A stretch of 51,744 nt of DNA from [Eubacterium] cellulosolvens LD2006 (GTDB lineage: Bacteria; Bacillota; Clostridia; Lachnospirales; Lachnospiraceae). Location: NCBI RefSeq assembly GCF_000621585.1, contig NZ_JHXY01000023.1:1-51744 (forward strand), read 5' to 3'. The position numbers and the translations under genes were made by a program. The notes below the pieces were generated by a model. That model searched no databases. It saw only the letters and a list, made by a program, of their open reading frames with translations, and was not told where the DNA came from. Shown here piece by piece: positions 1 to 7,861 of the stretch (within the stretch, counting starts at the first letter, position 1; every line of letters starts with the position of its first letter).

Positions 1-67
<67 letters not shown>

Positions 68-578
68 AATGATATTCGAATTTGCAGAGTAAATACGGCG
101 GGAGCACTCCGTGAAATGCAAAGCATTTATAAGGATGCTCATCGCAGTATTTATTGGGCGGATGCCCCTCAGCGAATAAGCTTTGCTTATGAGCTGAAAC
201 TGCAAATGAGAACAGTTTGATCAGTCAGAATTAACACTTGGCTAATTCATCCCGTTATTACTGTTTTAAAGGATTTGTATTAACAATAAATTGTTGAATA
301 CTCATCGATCGTTCAAAAATGTTTTTTTGAATTTTCGAGGATGTGTTTTACTGTTCAGTTGTCAATGTTCACTTGTGTTTTCGCGGTTCGTCGTGTGTCG
401 TTTACCGCTGCAACATCGACTACTTTACGCCTTTCTTACAGGATTGTCAACAACTTTTTTGATCTTTTTTTGTAAATAATTTTCCTCTTGTGTTTTTCGT
501 GTCTTTCGCTCATTTTTCGTCTATATCTTGTGTTTCACTGCAAAATTAAAGCCGGTTTCCCAAGGCCTCTTGCGGTTA
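68..578 (-). other. rRNA leader and upstream region, no gene seen
   Basis: This AT-rich stretch precedes the 16S gene on the minus strand. It holds one good promoter (422-450) and should include the processing stem and any antitermination boxes, but their partners lie outside the window and I could not identify them with confidence. The short open frames here lack ribosome sites and are not credible genes. Confidence 0.6.
422..450 (-). promoter_or_regulatory. Candidate rRNA operon promoter
   Basis: On the minus strand a perfect -35 TTGACA (450-445) is followed after 17 nt by TAAAGT (427-422). Transcription would start near 415, giving a leader of about 350 nt before the 16S gene. rRNA operons often have more than one promoter; no second one is as clear. 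Confidence 0.5.
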
Positions 579-603
579 GTCTCATAGGTCTGCCCCATGA
601 GAT
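579..603. repeat. Terminator-associated palindrome, unit 1 (short form)
   Basis: GTCTCATAGG (579-588) pairs with CCCATGAGAT (594-603). This is the shortest member of the dispersed palindrome family seen at 689, 857, 15433, 27171, 36612, 40632, 45716 and 47054. As in the others, a terminator hairpin with its T-run (610-629 and 604-609) sits directly beside it on the minus strand. Confidence 0.5.
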
Positions 604-629
604 AAAAAAGAATGTCGCTAGCGACATTC
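604..629 (-). terminator. Hairpin with T-run
   Basis: GAATGTCGCTAGCGACATTC (610-629) is a perfect 20-base palindrome. On the minus strand it is followed by six T (609-604). It is the most distal of three terminator units between the GH16 gene and the 16S operon. Confidence 0.65.
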
Positions 630-688
630 TCGCGCCGAGCGCGGATGCAACGCATCTACATATCGCGCGAGTGCGCATCCTGCGGAGC

Positions 689-730
689 GTTCTGGTATAG
701 GGATTGCGGAGCAATTTCCTATACCAGAAC
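689..730. repeat. Terminator-associated palindrome, unit 2
   Basis: GTTCTGGTATAGG (689-701) pairs with CCTATACCAGAAC (718-730). The inner part ATTGC/GCAAT also pairs, leaving a short GGA loop. It is preceded by GCGGAGCGTTCTGG, the flank shared with the copies at 857, 15433 and 36612. The adjoining GTCCGC-aa-GCGGAC hairpin (734-747) takes the terminator position. Confidence 0.65.
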
Positions 731-733
731 AAA

Positions 734-747
734 GTCCGCAAGCGGAC
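734..747 (-). terminator. Short hairpin beside palindrome unit 2
   Basis: GTCCGC (734-739) and GCGGAC (742-747) form a six-pair stem with a two-base loop. On the minus strand CTTTGTT follows, which is a poor T-run. I call it a terminator mainly because of its place in the repeated unit. Confidence 0.35.
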
Positions 748-856
748 CTCGACTCCCCCAGCCCCTCATCCCCCAGGGGAGCGCCGCAGGACTTTGGCGC
801 GCGAGCAGAATCGCGAAGCGATCTTCCCATCTGCGAGCTGCGCATCCCGCGGAGCG

Positions 857-900
857 TTTTGTCTCATGGGAAATTCGGAGGAATTTCCTATGAGATAAAA
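857..900. repeat. Terminator-associated palindrome, unit 3
   Basis: TTTTGTCTCATGGGAAATTC (857-876) pairs with GAATTTCCTATGAGATAAAA (881-900), with two mismatches. The flank CGCATCCCGCGGAGCG (841-856) is nearly identical to 36597-36612. The terminator at 906-943 adjoins it. Confidence 0.75.
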
Positions 901-905
901 CCAAA

Positions 906-943
906 AGCCGCGGCGGACCCTTTATATTGTGTCCGCCGCGGCT
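906..943 (-). terminator. Terminator downstream of the GH16 gene
   Basis: AGCCGCGGCGGAC (906-918) pairs perfectly over 13 bp with GTCCGCCGCGGCT (931-943). On the minus strand the stem is followed by TTTTGGTTTTAT. It is the first strong terminator after the stop at 1011. A smaller hairpin, CTATGCGG/CCGCATAG at 973-995, lies between the stop and this stem. Confidence 0.85.
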
Positions 944-1010
944 CACGCTTTACTTTTTCTTCAGTCTTCCCCCTATGCGGAACGCTCCCGCATAGACGTT
1001 TTTTTCTATA

Positions 1011-4000
1011 TTATAGTTTTACCAGAGACAGTCCGCTTACCTTTACGGTAGATGCCGGTGTAGTGCCTCCGACCTTACCCATGGAGAGCATCATGTACAT
1101 ATTCGGGTTTGTTTCCTTATCTACTTTGAAGGTTACCTCAAATTCTTTCTCTTCACTTGTGAGATCAAAGGTGTCGCCGCCGTACCATGCATAGCCGTTG
1201 GCCGGATCAAGGAAATCCGCCTTGATCTGTCTGTCAACCGTAGAGCTTGCTTTAAAGCTAAGCTTGTATGTCTCGCCCTCCTCAAGGACGATTCCGCCCT
1301 GTTTGAGCTGAACATGCCAGTCTTCGGAACCTGCGTTCTTGATATCTGCCACGATTGCGCCATCTACTGCTGCAACGCTTCCCTCTGCCGGAGATCCGAG
1401 ATCACCGAAGCCATCCCAGTTCTCTGTGCCGTTTGCGAAATCAGCGTTCTTGAGTTGGTTTACACCTGCTTCCACCTCAGGAACTGCAGTTCCCGGTGCC
1501 GGTGCCGGTGCCTCTACCAGTGAAATATCATCTACATATACACTGTGGTTCTCTGTGATACGTTCTCCGTTCACTGCACCTGCACAGATGCTGAGGAACG
1601 CCTTGGGATCGTCCTCTGCTCTCATCTGGAAGGTCTGTGTAAAGGTCTGGTACTCCGTTGTAAGATCAACGGTTCCCTTGCTGTCGTCGGAGTATACAGA
1701 CCAGCCTCTGTCCTCAAGTCCCTGCATGATGACACGGATCTTACGCTTTTTGCTTGCTCTTGCTTTGTAGGTCAGTGTGTACCATTTTCCCTTTTCAAGT
1801 TTCACATTGTTCTGCTTAACCTGAACTCTCCAGTCATCTGCGCCTGTATCCTCTACGTCAATGGCAAGTGCGTTCTTCTCTGTCAGGGAATCTACGCCTA
1901 CCTTTGCCTTCGCCGCGGAATCTACGTAAACTTCATATCCGCTAGTACCCGCATCGAAAGAACCGTTCTTGATCATCGCGTCTTCCACGATTCTCACGTT
2001 GTCCAGGTAATATGTTCCCGGCTTTGTAATCACAATGCGAAGATCTTTTACGGAGCCTTCTGCCGGAACGATTGTTGTATTATAGGAAGTTTCTTCTCCA
2101 TTGAGCTCTGCCTGATATGTCTGTCCGGCTGCTTTTACAGCAAGCGCGCCACCTGCCGGGCCTTCCGCATCAAAGCTCATCGCATATTCCTGACCGTCAG
2201 TAAGAGCCAGACCGTCCTGAGATACAATTACCGGATTCTCCTCGGAAGTCCCTTCCGGAGCTTCGATCTTCAGTCTTCTGATATTATTTTCGTTTGTTAC
2301 GCTTACAGCTGTGCCGGCAGCATTGTTCTTATCTGCCTCCCAGTATCCCATACGGCCTTCGCCGGACTGGAACTGTCCGTTGTATACGTAGTTTCCATCT
2401 GCAAGAACAGTCTTCGCGTTGTCATCTGCAACTTCATCCTGGCTCACTTTTACCAGTTTTACGTTTGTGATGTGCACACCGTCCAGAGATCCCTGATGAC
2501 CAAAGTTGAACTCCAAAGATCCGTTGGGGTCGTTCTTTCCTTCCATCTTGAAGGTGTACTCATAACTCTTCTTCTCTGTAGTAAGATCTACGGTTGTATC
2601 CCCCAGGTAACGGGTCCAGCCGTTGTCCGGTCCCTCGAGATCTACGACCATTGTACGCTCTGCGTCTGCCCAGGCATCAAATGTAACCTTGTAGGTGCCG
2701 CCCTGCATGATCGGGAGTCCCTTCTGGAGAAGCTGAGTACTGTAGTTTTCATCCCCCTCTTTTTTCACATCGATATTGATCTGACCGTCTTTGATTTTCG
2801 CAGAGCCTTCACCGCCCTGTGTTGTGAGGAACTGCCATGCCTCTGCGTCTGTCAGATCTTCGTTCTCAGAGAAGTTTCCGTTTGTCACGTAGTTGCCCTC
2901 TGCATCAGGCTCTTTGTAAGAAACTTCTTTCTCCGGTCTCTTCACATCCTCATTGTAGCTGTCTTTCTGATATACACGAACGTAATCAACTTTGAATTCA
3001 GAAGAAGCCGCGTTGATATCTACCGTTTCATCCGGATAGCCTACCCAGGATCCACCTACTGCAAGATTCAGAATCATGTAGAAGTTCTGGTCGAACGGTG
3101 CCGGATAAGATACTGTCTCAACACCTTCTTTTGTGGAATACCAGTCACTCTCCTCATGGTACTTGATTCCGTCTACATACCATGTAATCTTGCCAGGCTC
3201 CCATTCTACATCGAAGGTATGCCAGGAATCCGAGAAGTCCATTCCCGCCGGAAGTCTGTATGTGCCCTGGCTCTGTTTGTGAGGGTTTCCGTAATGGATT
3301 GTTCCGTAGGCGAGATCAGTCTCCTGTCCCATAACCTCAGCTGCGTCGATCTCTCCGCAGAGCGGCCACTGTCCATAGAGATTCTCATCTGTTGCCATCA
3401 GCCAGAACGCCGGCAGGAAGCCTTTGCCCTTCGGCATTTTTACCTTCGCCTCAAAAAGACCGTATTTGAAGTCACGTTTGTTCTGTGTATTCACACGGCC
3501 GGATGTAATGTTGCCGTCTTTGTCTTTGGACGGTTTCAGAATGAGCTGTCCGTCCTGTACCTTAATGTTGTCTGTGCTGTCCACATACTCCTGAAGTTCT
3601 GCGTTTACCCAACCCGGCTCATGAAGTTCCACATTCCAGGAATCACGGTCAAGCTCTTTCTGATCGAACTTGTCTTCCCACTTCATGGTATATCCTTTAT
3701 ACGAAAGATCCGTTCCCTCTTTAACTGTGGATTTGTCTGCCATATTATTATCCGTGGTAGCCTTTCCCGGAGCCTTTACTCCGTACCATGAAACGCCTTC
3801 GTCAATCCAGCCCACTTTTTTCAGATGATCACGTTCCACCTTGCTGTCGGTAAAATTATGCGCTCCCGTTTTGAGTCCCTTGTTGAACTGACGATAAATT
3901 GCAACGTTTCCTTCCGTCGTTTTATCTGCAGTATAACAAATAACTCCCTCATAGATCCACGCGTATTTCTTCAGGACATCGCGCTCATGTTTGTCAGTGG

Positions 4001-4364
4001 TATAATGATGATCTTTTGTGATCGTGTTATAAAGTCTGTAGATCGGTTTTCCCGTCTTCGGGGCATACCAGCCGACTCCCTCGTAAATCCAGCCGCCCTT
4101 CGACAACGTATCTCTCTCGAGTGTGCTGTTTGTGTAGAGATGTTCTTTCGTATGACGATTGTAGAGCCTGTACATCGGAACACTTTCCTGCCCTGCAGAT
4201 TTTTCCTCAGCATCTCCGGTAACCTCATTTGCCACATCTGCCGTTTCAACCGAAATGTCCTGTCCGTCGTTCAGAGCAGAACCTGTAGCTCCAAAGACGC
4301 TTGTTGGTGCTGTGCCGGCCAGAACCAGAGCAAGCCCAAGTGCTGTCAACTGTTTCTTTTTCAT
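1011..4364 (-). CDS. Secreted GH16 endo-beta-1,3-glucanase with repeat and carbohydrate-binding modules
   Basis: This 1,117-residue exported enzyme probably hydrolyses beta-1,3-glucan (laminarin type). ATG at 4364 is chosen over an upstream in-frame start because AAGGAGAG lies just before it and it opens a signal peptide (MKKKQ, then a hydrophobic run, cut near residue 25). Order of parts: three ~43-residue DUF5648-like repeats (about 62-195; YRLYN...WIYEGVGWY), GH16 catalytic domain (about 215-470) with GEIDAAEVMG at 337-346 (DNA 3331-3360), whose two Glu and central Asp are the family's catalytic set in the laminarinase-type spacing, then three or four CBM4/9-like beta-sandwich modules (about 490-1117; recurring N-G-x-F openings). 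It follows the GH5-like gene by 36 bp, probably one operon. Module boundaries are by eye; substrate is inferred from the family. Confidence 0.92.
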   Translation of the reverse strand: MKKKQLTALGLALVLAGTAPTSVFGATGSALNDGQDISVETADVANEVTGDAEEKSAGQESVPMYRLYNRHTKEHLYTNSTLERDTLSKGGWIYEGVGWYAPKTGKPIYRLYNTITKDHHYTTDKHERDVLKKYAWIYEGVICYTADKTTEGNVAIYRQFNKGLKTGAHNFTDSKVERDHLKKVGWIDEGVSWYGVKAPGKATTDNNMADKSTVKEGTDLSYKGYTMKWEDKFDQKELDRDSWNVELHEPGWVNAELQEYVDSTDNIKVQDGQLILKPSKDKDGNITSGRVNTQNKRDFKYGLFEAKVKMPKGKGFLPAFWLMATDENLYGQWPLCGEIDAAEVMGQETDLAYGTIHYGNPHKQSQGTYRLPAGMDFSDSWHTFDVEWEPGKITWYVDGIKYHEESDWYSTKEGVETVSYPAPFDQNFYMILNLAVGGSWVGYPDETVDINAASSEFKVDYVRVYQKDSYNEDVKRPEKEVSYKEPDAEGNYVTNGNFSENEDLTDAEAWQFLTTQGGEGSAKIKDGQINIDVKKEGDENYSTQLLQKGLPIMQGGTYKVTFDAWADAERTMVVDLEGPDNGWTRYLGDTTVDLTTEKKSYEYTFKMEGKNDPNGSLEFNFGHQGSLDGVHITNVKLVKVSQDEVADDNAKTVLADGNYVYNGQFQSGEGRMGYWEADKNNAAGTAVSVTNENNIRRLKIEAPEGTSEENPVIVSQDGLALTDGQEYAMSFDAEGPAGGALAVKAAGQTYQAELNGEETSYNTTIVPAEGSVKDLRIVITKPGTYYLDNVRIVEDAMIKNGSFDAGTSGYEVYVDSAAKAKVGVDSLTEKNALAIDVEDTGADDWRVQVKQNNVKLEKGKWYTLTYKARASKKRKIRVIMQGLEDRGWSVYSDDSKGTVDLTTEYQTFTQTFQMRAEDDPKAFLSICAGAVNGERITENHSVYVDDISLVEAPAPAPGTAVPEVEAGVNQLKNADFANGTENWDGFGDLGSPAEGSVAAVDGAIVADIKNAGSEDWHVQLKQGGIVLEEGETYKLSFKASSTVDRQIKADFLDPANGYAWYGGDTFDLTSEEKEFEVTFKVDKETNPNMYMMLSMGKVGGTTPASTVKVSGLSLVKL

Positions 4365-4400
4365 ATTTCTCTCCTTTATCTGTAAAAACTGCAAGTAACT

Positions 4401-5444
4401 CTATCTGCTAAGAATCTCTATCAGTTCATCCCTGACACCGGTCAAGTTCCCGTCCTGAAGGCCGAAATCTATCCCCTTATAATTCCATAGCGCTCTTCCT
4501 ATTTTGTATTTTTCAAATACAATGCTGATGTCGTTCATCCAGCGGATCGTATCCTCTGCCGGAGCCCGGTCAATCACGCCATACGCCCCGCAGTACAGCG
4601 GCACATGATTGTTCTCCGCCTCTTGAACAGCGGAATGAAACAACTGTTCAAAAAAATGCGCTCCCATATTTCCCTCGAGCGAATCATAAATCAGCCCTGC
4701 CACTTCATATGGAAAGACGGAAGATTTTTCCCTGTACCGCTCGATGGAGTCCGGATAGCCCATGCGATAATCGACCGGCATACGGCGGAACCAGTACGCC
4801 TTCTGGTGTGTAAACGCAAATGGCTCAAAACAGTGAAAGCTGTAGACAATCCGCTCGTCAAACGGAACATCCAGCGACGCAACTGCCTTTACGCAGTTAT
4901 GGCGCACGCCTCCGATGACGACCCATGAACGGGGTGCCACCTGACGGATCACGGTCAGCACTTCCCTGACAGCTTCATTCCATGCGTCCGAAACCTCTTC
5001 AAGCGCCACTTCATCCAGAAGCTCAAAGGCCACTGTTCCAAAAAACGCGGCATAGCGGTCAGCGATACGCATCCAAAATTTCCTGAAGCGGCGCTGCAGC
5101 TCCATACTGTAAAAAAACTTCATACGATCCACATCCCTTATGCAGGAAGCATACTTGTGACCATGCGCCTCGCGAACACAGATCAGTATGCGGAGGCCGC
5201 AGGCAGTACACCATTCCAGCGCACGATCCAGATACTCGAATCCGTCTTCTCTCGGACTTCCGTCCTCCGTCTCAAACAGCCTATAATCGATAGGGATCCT
5301 TACATGGTCAAAACCCATTGCAGCGATGCGCCGGATATCCTCTTCCCGAATAAAAGAATCGAGATGATTTCTGTCACAGTTTTCACACTGCGACAGCCAG
5401 CCGCCAAGGTTTATCCCCTTTCTGTATCCCTGCCACTGTCTCAT
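4401..5444 (-). CDS. GH5-family-like protein lacking the catalytic nucleophile
   Basis: The 347 residues keep the GH5 (cellulase A-like) fold signature: GINLGGWLSQ at the N-terminus, HVRIPID near 47-53, a YSFHCFEPF motif near 201-209, and ALWNYKGIDFG near the end. There is no signal peptide, so it should be cytoplasmic. The family's acid/base motif Asn-Glu appears as LLDEV (Asp144-Glu145). The nucleophile motif, normally Gly-Glu, reads LYCGAYG, with Ala287 in place of Glu (codon GCG at about 4586, one base from GAG). The protein may therefore be catalytically dead, a binding protein, or a recent mutant. It is first in an operon with the GH16 gene, 36 bp upstream. GGAGG lies about 12 nt before the start. 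Confidence 0.85.
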   Translation of the reverse strand: MRQWQGYRKGINLGGWLSQCENCDRNHLDSFIREEDIRRIAAMGFDHVRIPIDYRLFETEDGSPREDGFEYLDRALEWCTACGLRILICVREAHGHKYASCIRDVDRMKFFYSMELQRRFRKFWMRIADRYAAFFGTVAFELLDEVALEEVSDAWNEAVREVLTVIRQVAPRSWVVIGGVRHNCVKAVASLDVPFDERIVYSFHCFEPFAFTHQKAYWFRRMPVDYRMGYPDSIERYREKSSVFPYEVAGLIYDSLEGNMGAHFFEQLFHSAVQEAENNHVPLYCGAYGVIDRAPAEDTIRWMNDISIVFEKYKIGRALWNYKGIDFGLQDGNLTGVRDELIEILSR

Positions 5445-5706
5445 ATTCTGTTATTATTCCTCCATAAATTCACAACTCAGCTTATACAGTATAATAAATT
5501 GATGCCATTGGCTTTTCTATCGAAGGTAAAGCGAAAAATATTAAATCTATGACACAAAATGAGTTCTCAAAAAGGCTTAAAGTCAGCATTTTGACATTTT
5601 CATAAAAAATGATGATGCATTTTTGTAGAAAACGTAGTACAATAAAAAAGACACAAATGACATTTTGCATATCAAATTATATAAATGATTATTGCGAGGA
5701 TATGAT

Positions 5707-6462
5707 ATGGGATTACTACAAGACTGGTACAAATACGAACAGGCGGAAGGAGAAGCCGGCCGTGTTCACCGTGCCCTGGATGAGGAGCTGCAGTTTTTCC
5801 ACAATGTAAGCCACGGACACGTAGACCGTATCCGAAAGAACATCCAGGAGCGCCGCTTTCTCGACAACAACGGCGTAGGAACGCTTTCCAGAGACCCGCT
5901 GCTCAATATGCGCTATCACTGCGTAATTACAACCGCATTCATTACCCGAATCTGTATCGAGCACGGCCTTGAGCCCGAGCGGGCGTTCCGTATGAGCGAT
6001 TTCTATATTCAGCAACTGGACAACACAAGAACCATCGAGCAGGTAGCCGCGCTTCACGACCACATGGTTCTCGATTTTACCAGCAAGATGCAGCAGCAGA
6101 GAAAACACGTTCCGTCTTCTCCGCCGATCCGCCAGTGTGTGGACTACATTTACGCCCACATCAACGAGAGAATTACCGTGGCGGACCTGTCCGCTCTGGT
6201 ACATCTGTCCCAGAGTTATCTGTCCCGTATCTTCAAAAAAGAAACAGGACTCTCTGTCAGCGATTACATCCGGAGCAAGAAAATCGATATGGCCAAGGAG
6301 CTCCTCCGCTACAGCGGAAAAAGCATCGTAGAGATCGCAGAGCACCTCGCGTTCTCCTCCGAGAGCCACTTCATTCAGATTTTCCGTTCCTATACAAACT
6401 TCACACCAAAACAGTATCGAACCGCACGCGCGCAGGACATGGCCGATACCAAGGACAACTGA
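5707..6462 (+). CDS. AraC-family transcriptional regulator
   Basis: A 251-residue cytoplasmic regulator. The C-terminal ~100 residues form the AraC double helix-turn-helix: VADLSALVHLSQSYLSRIFK (first recognition helix), then the IVEIAEHLAFSSESHFIQIF segment and a final FTPKQYR. The N-terminal ~150 residues are helical, with no cupin sugar pocket visible, as in YesN-like output domains. ATG at 5707 is preferred to a TTG at 5692 because GCGAGGA ends six bases upstream. It is divergent from the GH5/GH16 operon across 262 bp, so it is a good candidate for that operon's activator (inference). The thioesterase gene begins 4 bp after it. Confidence 0.9.
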   Translation: MGLLQDWYKYEQAEGEAGRVHRALDEELQFFHNVSHGHVDRIRKNIQERRFLDNNGVGTLSRDPLLNMRYHCVITTAFITRICIEHGLEPERAFRMSDFYIQQLDNTRTIEQVAALHDHMVLDFTSKMQQQRKHVPSSPPIRQCVDYIYAHINERITVADLSALVHLSQSYLSRIFKKETGLSVSDYIRSKKIDMAKELLRYSGKSIVEIAEHLAFSSESHFIQIFRSYTNFTPKQYRTARAQDMADTKDN

Positions 6463-6466
6463 TCTC

Positions 6467-6874
6467 ATGCATACAGATATCGAAAAACTGATGGAAGAGC
6501 GAAACCTGCACAACCGGTTCGGAACCCTTCTCGGCATCCGCATCCTGGAGTATCGTGAAGGTTATGCCAAAGCAGAGATGCCGGTAAAACCGGACTTCCT
6601 GAACCCGCTCGGCACGGTACACGGCGGCTGCCTTTACTCGCTCGCCGACTCCGTCGGAGGCTGCGCCTGTGCGTCTTATGGAAAAATCGCCCCTACCGTA
6701 TCCGGCGATCTGCACTTCCTGCGCCCCGCCGTCGGATACGACCGGCTGGTGGCAAGCGCGCATGTTATCAAACACGGCCGCGCGCTCGCCGTCTACGAGG
6801 TCGAAATCACCGACCCGACCGGACAGTTCATCATTGCCCGCGGTACCTTTACCTATTTCACGGCACGCGAATAA
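6467..6874 (+). CDS. PaaI-like hotdog-fold thioesterase
   Basis: 135 residues, the usual length of single-hotdog PaaI/YdiI acyl-CoA thioesterases. The segment NPLGTVHGGCLYSLADSVGG (about 45-64) is the HGG motif plus the long central helix that carries the catalytic acidic residue. A TVSGDLHFLRPAV strand follows. The product should hydrolyse an aryl- or acyl-CoA in the cytoplasm; the substrate cannot be read from sequence. It starts 4 bp after the AraC gene and is followed by a terminator at 6917, so the two form an operon. No clear link to glucan use is known for this family. Confidence 0.88.
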   Translation: MHTDIEKLMEERNLHNRFGTLLGIRILEYREGYAKAEMPVKPDFLNPLGTVHGGCLYSLADSVGGCACASYGKIAPTVSGDLHFLRPAVGYDRLVASAHVIKHGRALAVYEVEITDPTGQFIIARGTFTYFTARE

Positions 6875-6916
6875 AATGCCCCCACGAAATTTTTTACTGT
6901 TCATTTCGCGAAAATT

Positions 6917-6940
6917 TGCGCTCACTATAGCGCATTTTTT
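6917..6940 (+). terminator. Terminator after the AraC-thioesterase operon
   Basis: TGCGC (6917-6921) pairs with GCGCA (6930-6934), followed directly by six T. The stem is short but flanked by A-rich and T-rich runs that can extend it. The rest of 6875-7079 is AT-rich and shows no gene. Confidence 0.6.
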
Positions 6941-7079
6941 CACTATGTGTTACAATAATTTCAGTTACTTCAATTATTTATCTGAATTTTCAAAGCAATT
7001 CAGTAAGTATCTGTGCGCAACAACGGCACAGATCACAAAAAATGAACGACTATGAAATTACTGGGGGAAACAATTAAGA

Positions 7080-7802
7080 ATGAGTGATGTATTGTACATT
7101 GTTGTACCGGCGTACAACGAATCTGAAAACATCAAAAACCTGATCGACGACTGGTATCCTGTCGTCGAGGCACATAACGGAGACGGAAAATCCCGTCTTG
7201 TGATTGTCAATGACGGAAGCAAAGACAACACCTACGAGATCATCCGCAAATACGCAGAAGAGAAACCACTGCTCACAGGACTGACGAAGCCGAACGGCGG
7301 TCATGGGCCGACTCTGATTTACGGCTATTCCTATGCACTGGATCACGGTGCGGATTATATTTTCCAGACAGACTCCGACGGTCAGACAAACCCTGCCGAA
7401 TTCGAAGAGTTCTGGCAGCACAGAACGGAATACGACGCGCAGTTCGGAAACCGCACGGTGCGCGGAGACGGAAAAGACCGTGCCTTTGTCGAGAAGACGC
7501 TCTGCCGGATCCTGAAGCACTACTTCAAAGTGTCCCTTCCGGACTCAAACGCCCCGTTCCGTCTCATGAGCCGCGCGTATGTAGCAAAATATCTTCCGAA
7601 GCTTCGCAAGGATTACAACCTTCCGAACGTTATGCTCTCAACCTTCGGCGTATATTATCACGATAAGGTCCGCTTTGTTCCGGTCAGCTTCAAACCGCGT
7701 CAGGGCGGCACAAACTCTATCAACATCAAAAAAATTACCCGCATCGGCTGGAATGCGCTCGCGGATTTCCGCGGATTCAAGGCCGATATGGCACGTTGTT
7801 AA
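7080..7802 (+). CDS. Family 2 glycosyltransferase (polyprenyl-phosphate sugar transferase type)
   Basis: A 240-residue GT2 enzyme of the dolichyl-phosphate mannose synthase-like group. IVVPAYNESENI (about 7-18) is the nucleotide-binding strand, VIVNDGSKD (about 42-50) the first acidic motif, and QTDSDGQTNPAEF (about 96-108) the metal-binding D-x-D. A Q-G-G segment near RQGGTNS closes the active site. There are no membrane segments, unlike DPMS enzymes with a C-terminal membrane pair, so it probably acts at the inner membrane face. The start has a weak upstream GGGGGAA. It stands alone between two terminators. Its acceptor is unknown. Confidence 0.88.
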   Translation: MSDVLYIVVPAYNESENIKNLIDDWYPVVEAHNGDGKSRLVIVNDGSKDNTYEIIRKYAEEKPLLTGLTKPNGGHGPTLIYGYSYALDHGADYIFQTDSDGQTNPAEFEEFWQHRTEYDAQFGNRTVRGDGKDRAFVEKTLCRILKHYFKVSLPDSNAPFRLMSRAYVAKYLPKLRKDYNLPNVMLSTFGVYYHDKVRFVPVSFKPRQGGTNSINIKKITRIGWNALADFRGFKADMARC

Positions 7803-7841
7803 AAAAAGGAGGTCTCCTCAAAACGAGGTGACCTCCTTTTT
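7803..7841. terminator. Bidirectional terminator between convergent genes
   Basis: AAAAAGGAGGTC (7803-7814) pairs with GACCTCCTTTTT (7830-7841). A-runs and T-runs on both sides allow it to end the GT2 transcript (+) and the dGTPase transcript (-). Confidence 0.9.
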
Positions 7842-7861
7842 ATGTCATGACAATTTGAAAT

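Noticed and set aside
1545-3791. A 748-codon open frame on the plus strand inside the GH16 gene
   Set aside because: It is antisense to a gene with clear domains, has no ribosome site, and its translation is rich in Cys/Val/Leu without any recognisable motif. It results from the codon pattern of the real gene.
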